Translations under genes and position numbers: made by a program | Assembly (NCBI GenBank): GCA_016789295.1 | Contig: JAEUQL010000148.1 | Span: forward strand, 1 to 8,427 | DNA length: 8,427 nt | Source: Blastocatellia bacterium | GTDB taxonomy: Bacteria; Acidobacteriota; Blastocatellia; Chloracidobacteriales; JADJPF01 | Direction of reading: 5' to 3' | Part shown: in pieces, positions 1 to 4,420 of the stretch | Layout: each line of letters starts with the position of its first letter | How positions within the stretch are numbered: the stretch's first letter is position 1 | Notes under the pieces: model-generated | What the model was told of the DNA's origin: nothing | The model's database searches: none | The model's input: the letters and a program-made list of their open reading frames with translations, nothing else

Positions 1-2309
1 TTCGACGTCAACAAGCTGCTTATCGCAGAGGACTTTTTCGGGCAACAGTCTTTTCGGCTGCTCTGATTATAGTGATGGCAGTACTTGTTCTAATAGCTTG
101 GCAACAAGCACGCCGTGCAGACGAAAGTTTACGTTTGGCAAATGCTAGTGCTCAAGATGCTTTGAAGGCTTATGGTGAAGCTGATAGAGAGCGTAGACGT
201 GCTATCGAGCAGCAGTCTATTGCACAAAAGGAGGCTGTCAAAGCAGAAAAACAACGTCAAGAAGCAATCGAGAATCAGGAACTAGCTGAACAGAAACAAC
301 ACGAAGCCGACCAACAGAGGCATTTTGCTGTAGAACAACAGCAGATAGCTGAAGAACAGGGTAAGATAAATAAAAGACTTCTCTATGCTGCACAAATGAA
401 CTTGGCACAACAAGCTTGGGATAATGGTAATGTTACTAGAACGTTAGAATTACTTGAAAATCAGATTCCAAAACATAATCAACAAGATCTGCGTGGTTTT
501 GAATGGTTCTATCTCTGGCGACTTTGTCATAGTGAGCTATACACTCTCAAACACATGGATGGTGTCAGCTCTTTGGATATTTCACGCGATGGGAGATTGG
601 TTGCTACAGGAGGACGCGAAAAAGTAATAAGACTCTGGAATGCTGAACATCGACAAGTAGCCAGCTTTAATGGACACACAGGAGACATACAGGCTCTTGC
701 CTTTTCACCAAATGGGGAGTTGTTGGCTTCAGGTAGTGCTGATTCTACTGTAGTGCTTTGGGAAGTTTCTACAGGGCGACAACGTGCCCTCTTTCGTCAC
801 AAAGACAAGGTAGTGATGCTGGCATTTACTCCCGATGGCAAAATGCTTGCATCGGTTGGCTTTGACAATGCGCTGAGAATTTGGGACACAGTTGCAATGA
901 AAGAGAAAGGCGCAGTAGAGCTTCAGGAACGTGTTACTTCGGTAGCTGTTTCTATTGATGGTAATTTGGTGGCGGCTGGTGATCGCAGAGGAGATATAAG
1001 AATCTGGCGTTTAGACAATTTAGAGCAGACAATGTTTCTGTCAGGACACAGTCAATATGTATGGGCTGTCGCTTTCTCACCAAATGGCAAGCGTCTTGTC
1101 TCTGCTGGTGCAGACATGACTTTGAGATTTTGGGAACTAGCAAGTGGCAAAGAGACAGCTTCGTTTAGAAAGCACGAAGATTGGATATATAGTATTACCT
1201 TTTCGCCTAACGGAAAGCTTCTTGCTACAACGTGTCGGGATGGAACCGTCAAAGTATCGAATGCTGATTCTGGCCAGGATATTTTGACGATAAAAGGTCA
1301 TACCTATGAGGTTCGTGCAGCCGTGTTTACTCCTGATAGTAAACACCTCATCAGTGCAAGTTGGGATAAAACGGTCAAAGAATGGGATCTTGATATAGAA
1401 CTAGATTGGGTAGATATAAACGGTCATGAAGGACGTGTTTATACTTTGGCTTTATCGCCTGATGGAAAGCTGCTCGCTTCTGGTGGAGAGGATAAAACAG
1501 CAAGATTTTGGGATAGTAAGACTGGAAAGGAAGTAGCTATTTTGACTGGACATACAAAAGAGGTTCGTTCAGTAGCTTTTTCACCAAACGGGGAACTGCT
1601 TGCTACAGGTAGCTATGACCAGACTGTGAAGCTTTGGAATGTAGCAGAAAGGCGTGAGATTAGAACCTTGAAAGGTCATACAAATTGGATCTCATTCGTT
1701 ATATTCTCTCTTGATGGAAGATATTTGGCATCATCTGGCAGAGATGGTGCAGTAAAGCTTTGGGAGGTAGCAACAGGTGGTCAGATTTATAGCTTACAAC
1801 ACAACAGTGATTGGGTAGGAAGTATATCTTTTTCTCCAAGTGGAAAAGTGCTGGCAAGTTTTGGTGAAGATGGAAAAGTGAAGCTTTGGGAAGTAGCAAC
1901 AGGTAAGCAGTTATATTCTTTGCATTCTAACTGTGAAGCGATGCGTGCAGGTCTCTTCTTTGCTGGAGAGATGAACTTGGCTACAGCAAGTAGAGATGGA
2001 ACAATAATCTTTTGGGATCTGAAGACCAAACAACCTACTGCGAAGCTTCGCGGACACAACAGCTCTGTCTGGTCGTTGGCATTTTCGCCAGATGGGAAGA
2101 GGCTTGCTACTGCTAGTGCCGACAGAACAGTGAAAGTATGGGATATGGAGACAAAACAGGAATTAGCAACACTTCATGGCCATAAAGATTGGGTTTGGGC
2201 TGTACTATTTTCACCAGACGGAAAGACTTTGGTTACTGCTGGAGGAGATTCGACCATAAAGCTCTGGCACGCAACAACCAACTCTGAGGTATATGTAGCC
2301 AGAAGATAG
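1..2309 (+). CDS. Membrane-anchored coiled-coil WD40 repeat protein, 5'-truncated by window edge
   Basis: The reading frame is open from the first full codon at position 3 and has no stop upstream of the possible GTG/ATG starts at 72/75. Those starts fall inside a hydrophobic helix, so the true start lies outside the window. Visible order: a basic stretch (codons 3-41), one transmembrane helix (about 42-101), then a Gln/Glu/Ala-rich coiled coil (about 105-380). A helical linker ends in LRGFEWFYLWRLC (489-527), and 14 WD40 blades fill 537 to about 2297. The protein ends just after the last blade with TAG at 2307-2309. WD40 propellers are protein-binding scaffolds and have no catalytic residues. 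In known families the layout basic segment, membrane helix, coiled coil, WD40 often follows an N-terminal STAND-type ATPase or a kinase domain; which one is present here cannot be seen. No link to the CRISPR genes is shown: a tRNA and a terminator separate them. Confidence 0.9.
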   Translation, partial: RRQQAAYRRGLFRATVFSAALIIVMAVLVLIAWQQARRADESLRLANASAQDALKAYGEADRERRRAIEQQSIAQKEAVKAEKQRQEAIENQELAEQKQHEADQQRHFAVEQQQIAEEQGKINKRLLYAAQMNLAQQAWDNGNVTRTLELLENQIPKHNQQDLRGFEWFYLWRLCHSELYTLKHMDGVSSLDISRDGRLVATGGREKVIRLWNAEHRQVASFNGHTGDIQALAFSPNGELLASGSADSTVVLWEVSTGRQRALFRHKDKVVMLAFTPDGKMLASVGFDNALRIWDTVAMKEKGAVELQERVTSVAVSIDGNLVAAGDRRGDIRIWRLDNLEQTMFLSGHSQYVWAVAFSPNGKRLVSAGADMTLRFWELASGKETASFRKHEDWIYSITFSPNGKLLATTCRDGTVKVSNADSGQDILTIKGHTYEVRAAVFTPDSKHLISASWDKTVKEWDLDIELDWVDINGHEGRVYTLALSPDGKLLASGGEDKTARFWDSKTGKEVAILTGHTKEVRSVAFSPNGELLATGSYDQTVKLWNVAERREIRTLKGHTNWISFVIFSLDGRYLASSGRDGAVKLWEVATGGQIYSLQHNSDWVGSISFSPSGKVLASFGEDGKVKLWEVATGKQLYSLHSNCEAMRAGLFFAGEMNLATASRDGTIIFWDLKTKQPTAKLRGHNSSVWSLAFSPDGKRLATASADRTVKVWDMETKQELATLHGHKDWVWAVLFSPDGKTLVTAGGDSTIKLWHATTNSEVYVARR
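537..2297 (+). repeat. 14 tandem WD40 blade repeats (about 126 nt each)
   Basis: The translated segment divides into 14 units of 41-43 residues. Each has a hydrophobic first strand, a central F-S-P-(D/N)-G-K turn, the L-A-(S/T)-(A/G)-S segment and a final (V/I)-(K/R)-(L/F)-W-(D/E) strand. Units 2, 5, 7-10, 13 and 14 keep the Gly-His or near equivalent of the classical motif. Units 3, 4, 6, 11 and 12 are more diverged, and unit 6 ends in V-S-N where the others have V/L-W-N/D/E. Fourteen blades is exactly two seven-bladed propellers. Units 10 and 11 are the closest pair at DNA level: the stretches beginning at 1743 and 1869 lie exactly 126 nt apart and both encode K-L-W-E-V-A-T-G. Confidence 0.85.
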
Positions 2310-2340
2310 TTTAAAATTCCTATTTGTTGGTAAAAAAAGC

Positions 2341-2369
2341 TTGCGCTGTCTTAAGAGATAATTTATAGT
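2341..2369 (+). promoter_or_regulatory. Candidate sigma70-type promoter of the leucine tRNA
   Basis: TTGCGC at 2341-2346 and TATAGT at 2364-2369 are separated by exactly 17 bases. Transcription would start near 2376, about 16 bases before the mature tRNA 5' end. The -35 box matches consensus at four of six positions and the -10 box at five of six. The assignment rests on sequence match and position only. Confidence 0.5.
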
Positions 2370-2391
2370 CTTCGACCTATCGTGAGAGTAT

Positions 2392-2474
2392 GCGGATGTG
2401 GCGGAATGGCAGACGCGCAGCGCTCAGGACGCTGTCACCTTCGGGTGGTGGAGGTTCAAGTCCTCTCATCCGCA
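2392..2474 (+). tRNA. tRNA-Leu, anticodon CAG
   Basis: The cloverleaf can be folded by hand. The acceptor stem is GCGGATG (2392-2398) with CATCCGC (2467-2473), followed by discriminator A at 2474. The D arm is closed by GCG/CGC. The anticodon stem is CAGCG (2418-2422) with CGCTG (2430-2434) around the loop CTCAGGA, giving anticodon CAG (2425-2427), which reads CUG leucine codons. A long class II variable arm has the stem CACC/GGTG with a TTCG loop (2436-2447). The T arm is GGAGG (2450-2454), loop TTCAAGT, CCTCT (2462-2466). The discriminator A and long variable arm agree with leucine identity. CCA is not encoded; the bases after the discriminator are TCA. It is a single tRNA with its own promoter-like site and terminator. 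Confidence 0.96.
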
Positions 2475-2489
2475 TCAAAAATGAAGCTT

Positions 2490-2543
2490 AAGTAAAGACC
2501 TTGAAAGCTAAGCTCTAAAGCTTGCTTCAGGGTCTTTTTACTT
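2490..2543 (+). terminator. Intrinsic terminator downstream of tRNA-Leu
   Basis: GACC-TTGAA-GC (2497-2508, with one bulged A) pairs with GC-TTCAG-GGTC (2524-2534). The stem is extended inward by AAGCT (2510-2514) with AGCTT (2519-2523) around a CTAA tetraloop. It is followed at once by five T (2535-2539). An outer AAGTAAA/TTTACTT match (2490-2496 with 2537-2543) could make it work on the other strand too. It begins about 20 bases after the tRNA 3' end, where a tRNA terminator is expected. Confidence 0.85.
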
Positions 2544-2562
2544 CTAAAACTTTTTTAGAAGT
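2540..2562. repeat. Perfect 10-bp inverted repeat with 3-nt loop
   Basis: ACTTCTAAAA (2540-2549) is the exact reverse complement of TTTTAGAAGT (2553-2562), with only CTT between. It follows directly on the tRNA terminator and shares its ACTT bases at 2540-2543. It may be a secondary or reverse-strand terminator hairpin, or a protein-binding palindrome. The stem is A/T-rich with two G-C pairs. Confidence 0.6.
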
Positions 2563-2577
2563 AGCCTTTCTATTTAG

Positions 2578-2680
2578 CTACTTATGCCAAAAAATATAAT
2601 AGATCTAAGCATAGAAAATCTGGTGACAGAAAACTATACTTGAGTAGATAATTAAGGTTGAGTTGCTGTGGCATAAGTAG
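2578..2680. repeat. 12-bp perfect inverted repeat framing a 103-bp intergenic segment
   Basis: CTACTTATGCCA (2578-2589) is exactly complementary to TGGCATAAGTAG (2669-2680), with 79 bases between. No target-site duplication is evident at the edges (TTTAG before, GCAAA after). The inside has no open reading frame that looks coding. It contains a perfect TATAAT at 2595-2600 without a good -35 box, and GTGACA (2623-2628) 18 bases before GATAAT (2647-2652). It could be a tiny non-autonomous element, a structured leader of the acetyltransferase mRNA, or a pair of binding sites. The sequence does not decide between these. Confidence 0.5.
2623..2652 (+). promoter_or_regulatory. Weak candidate promoter for the acetyltransferase gene
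   Basis: GTGACA (2623-2628) and GATAAT (2647-2652) are 18 bases apart, each with five of six consensus matches. The site is between the tRNA terminator and the next gene, which otherwise has no visible promoter. It would give a leader of about 80 bases containing the right arm of the 12-bp inverted repeat. In AT-rich DNA such matches arise by chance. Confidence 0.3.
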
Positions 2681-2736
2681 GCAAACCCACTCTAGAACTG
2701 TCTCTATTGCCCCCAGCACCGCTATAACTTCCAGCA

Positions 2737-3237
2737 ATGAAAGATAAAGAGATGAAAATAAGACAAGCAACAATTGAAGATCTAGAGAAGCTATGTAAAG
2801 TGAGAAACAATGAGAAATTGTTTCAAGAATATTTAGAAGACTGTGATGGAGAAAGAGCCTATTTTCTAGTGGCAGAAATAGAAGAGAAGATAGTTGGTTT
2901 TGGTCTTGTTTATTTGGATATTACAAAAAAAGGAAAGAAAAAATCTCATATGCCAAAACTGAGCGATCTATATGTTGCCGAAGAATATAGAAGAAACGGT
3001 ATAGCAACAGCTTTGGTCAAAGCTAGAGAAGCTCTTGCCAAGCAGTATGGTCATTCACATATATACGTTAGTATAGATCCTTCTGAAAGTGCCGAAATGG
3101 TCTGTTTGGCAAAGAAACTTGCTTACGAACCTTTGCAACCGGAACCCTATCTTGTTTCTGCTCTTTATTATGATCATCAAGGTCAGCCTTATGAAAAACA
3201 GTATTTTAGGCTCGATTTCAAGAAAAACTTGCTTTGA
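2737..3237 (+). CDS. GNAT-family N-acetyltransferase
   Basis: This 166-residue protein is a typical single GNAT domain, which moves an acetyl group from acetyl-CoA to an amine on a small molecule, peptide or protein. The opening M-K-I-R-Q-A-T-I-E-D-L is the usual first strand and helix. The segment around 40-57 (VAEIEEKIVGFGLVYLD) is the central strand pair. Motif A, which binds the CoA pyrophosphate, is L-Y-V-A-E-E-Y followed by R-R-N-G-I-A at residues 85-90, in the (Q/R)xxGx(G/A) pattern. The I-Y-V-S-I strand and the A-x-x-L-A-K-K-L-A-Y-E helix match motif B. The substrate cannot be read from sequence. Start: ATG 2752 (161 aa) fits the family N-terminus slightly better than ATG 2737; neither has a convincing ribosome binding site. 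The gene lies between the tRNA and the CRISPR operon, 107 bases from cas6, and has no family link to CRISPR function. Confidence 0.85.
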   Translation: MKDKEMKIRQATIEDLEKLCKVRNNEKLFQEYLEDCDGERAYFLVAEIEEKIVGFGLVYLDITKKGKKKSHMPKLSDLYVAEEYRRNGIATALVKAREALAKQYGHSHIYVSIDPSESAEMVCLAKKLAYEPLQPEPYLVSALYYDHQGQPYEKQYFRLDFKKNLL

Positions 3238-3287
3238 TTTTATCTTGTGGCTTCAATAATATCTCTGCTACCCTTAGCATAGATCTT

Positions 3288-3316
3288 TTGACTTAATTTA
3301 TCTGTCAACTATATAT
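3288..3316 (+). promoter_or_regulatory. Candidate promoter of the cas6-csm operon
   Basis: TTGACT (3288-3293) is a five-of-six -35 box. The alternating AT run TATATAT at 3310-3316 supplies -10-like hexamers at spacings of 16 to 18, though none is close to perfect. It lies in the 107-bp gap between the acetyltransferase stop and the cas6 start, about 30 bases upstream of the start codon. No terminator hairpin is seen after the acetyltransferase, so read-through is also possible. Confidence 0.45.
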
Positions 3317-3344
3317 CTAAAATTTTGCAGATGATGAAACCTAT

Positions 3345-4334
3345 ATGCTTGAAAACTCTTTCAATACTCTTTCTCTTTCTCTCTATGAACTCTATTTGTG
3401 TGCAAAAGAGTCTACATTACTACCAAGCTTTCTAGGCTCTACTCTCAGAGGGGCTTTTGGTCAGGCACTCAAAGATGTTGTCTGCATAATGAACCACCGT
3501 GACTGTGCTAAGTGTATAGTTTTTGATAGATGCACATATCCTTACATCTTCGAAACTCCTGTTCCAAAAGATCTACATCAACTAAAAGGCTTCCAGCAAG
3601 CTCCACACCCATTTATCTTGATGCCACCAATAGATAGAAAAGGGCTAAGCAAAAACTTTGATAAAGTATCTATTCAGGCAGAGCAGATACTGCCATTTAG
3701 GCTCACTTTAATTGGTAAAGCTCAAGAAAGCCTCCCATATATAATCTATGCTCTAAGTCAAATGGCAGAACGAGGGCTGGGATATGCACGTGCTAAATTT
3801 CAGCTCGTTGAAGTTAAACATAATAACAAAACTATCTACACCATTGAGCAACAGAGGCTTTCTAATATGACGCAAGCAGCGCACAGCCTCAAAGAGTTGG
3901 TTACTGATCGACTTAAAAAACTTTCTACTAAAGATACTATTAAGCTTAAGTTTCTTACTCCTTCAAGAATTCGAGTCGATGGAGACCTACAGACAGAGCT
4001 TACCTTTCAGTTGCTTGTAAGAAATCTGCTGCGCCGCCTCTCTATGCTCTTTGCTGTACACGCCGAGAAACCTTTGGAGCTAAACTTTAAGCAGTTGATA
4101 GAGCTTGCTTCAGGTGCTGTAGTAGCTGAGTCTAACCTTAAGTGGCTCGACTTGGAACGCTACTCAAACAGACAAAAAACAAAAATGAAAATAGGTGGGT
4201 TTGTAGGTGAGATAGCCTTTTCTGGCGAGGCTATAGAAACGTTTCTTCCTTTAATAATAGCCGGAGAAATACTTGGCATAGGGACTGGTACAACTTTTGG
4301 ACTTGGACACTACCAGATAGAACCTGCTTTTTAG
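3345..4334 (+). CDS. cas6: CRISPR pre-crRNA processing endoribonuclease Cas6 (RAMP family)
   Basis: This 329-residue protein matches the Cas6 family with tandem RAMP (ferredoxin-like) folds, which cuts precursor crRNA within the repeats to give crRNAs for the Csm complex. The C-terminus carries the RAMP glycine-rich loop, G-I-G-T-G-T-T-F-G-L-G-H at residues 311-322, preceded by the hydrophobic P-L-I-I-A-G-E-I-L helix. The N-terminal part has L-R-G-A-F-G (34-39), then four cysteines C47, C54, C57 and C63 in a C-x6-C-x2-C-x5-C pattern, ending in Y-P-Y-I-F-E. This looks like a metal-binding knuckle and recurs in part of the family. The catalytic residue cannot be named with certainty, because Cas6 active sites vary; H51 is one nearby histidine. 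ATG 3345 has only weak purine-rich sequence upstream. It is the first gene of the cas set and is separated from csm1 by 86 bp. Confidence 0.9.
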   Translation: MLENSFNTLSLSLYELYLCAKESTLLPSFLGSTLRGAFGQALKDVVCIMNHRDCAKCIVFDRCTYPYIFETPVPKDLHQLKGFQQAPHPFILMPPIDRKGLSKNFDKVSIQAEQILPFRLTLIGKAQESLPYIIYALSQMAERGLGYARAKFQLVEVKHNNKTIYTIEQQRLSNMTQAAHSLKELVTDRLKKLSTKDTIKLKFLTPSRIRVDGDLQTELTFQLLVRNLLRRLSMLFAVHAEKPLELNFKQLIELASGAVVAESNLKWLDLERYSNRQKTKMKIGGFVGEIAFSGEAIETFLPLIIAGEILGIGTGTTFGLGHYQIEPAF

Positions 4335-4348
4335 CTGCTACTTTCTTG

Positions 4349-4404
4349 AGTCAGTTTGTTGGTTTTCAAAACGTTTTGTCGTTTATTAAAAGTACAGACT
4401 GACT
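4349..4404. promoter_or_regulatory. Nested palindromes in the cas6-csm1 gap
   Basis: An outer inverted repeat, AGTCAGTTTG (4349-4358) with CAGACTGACT (4395-4404), matches at 9 of 10 positions. It encloses a perfect 12-bp palindrome, CAAAACGTTTTG (4367-4378). The centre also reads GTTTT-C-AAAAC (4362-4372), so the AAAAC arm can pair with either neighbouring GTTTT. No good promoter is seen in this gap. The structure could be an operator for a dimeric regulator, or an mRNA processing or attenuation element between cas6 and the csm genes. Confidence 0.45.
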
Positions 4405-4408
4405 TTAT

Positions 4409-4413
4409 AGGAG
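4409..4413 (+). promoter_or_regulatory. Ribosome binding site of csm1
   Basis: AGGAG is seven bases before ATG 4421. An in-frame stop (TGA at 4400-4402) lies just upstream, so this site and the stop together fix the csm1 start. The N-terminal degeneration described for Csm1 is therefore not caused by a mis-chosen start. Confidence 0.85.
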
Positions 4414-4420
4414 TAGCAAA

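Noticed and set aside
72..77. GTG/ATG as the start of the WD40 protein
   Set aside because: The frame is open back to position 3, and these codons lie in the middle of a hydrophobic helix preceded by a fitting basic segment. There is no ribosome binding site. The gene is better treated as truncated at its 5' end.
952..2059. Several minus-strand open frames of 60-90 codons inside the WD40 gene
   Set aside because: They are recurring antisense shadows of the repeated blades, with no family resemblance and no ribosome binding sites.
2582..2773. Minus-strand open frame of 63 codons across the intergenic region
   Set aside because: It is a leucine-rich translation of AT-rich DNA with no recognisable start signal. 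It crosses the inverted repeats and overlaps the acetyltransferase start.
3238..3344. A CRISPR array or leader next to cas6
   Set aside because: No direct repeats of 25-40 bases with regular spacing occur here or elsewhere in the window.
4335..4420. A separate promoter for csm1
   Set aside because: TTGAGT and TTGTTG can serve as -35 boxes, but no -10 hexamer lies at 16-18 bases from either, so read-through from cas6 is the simpler reading.
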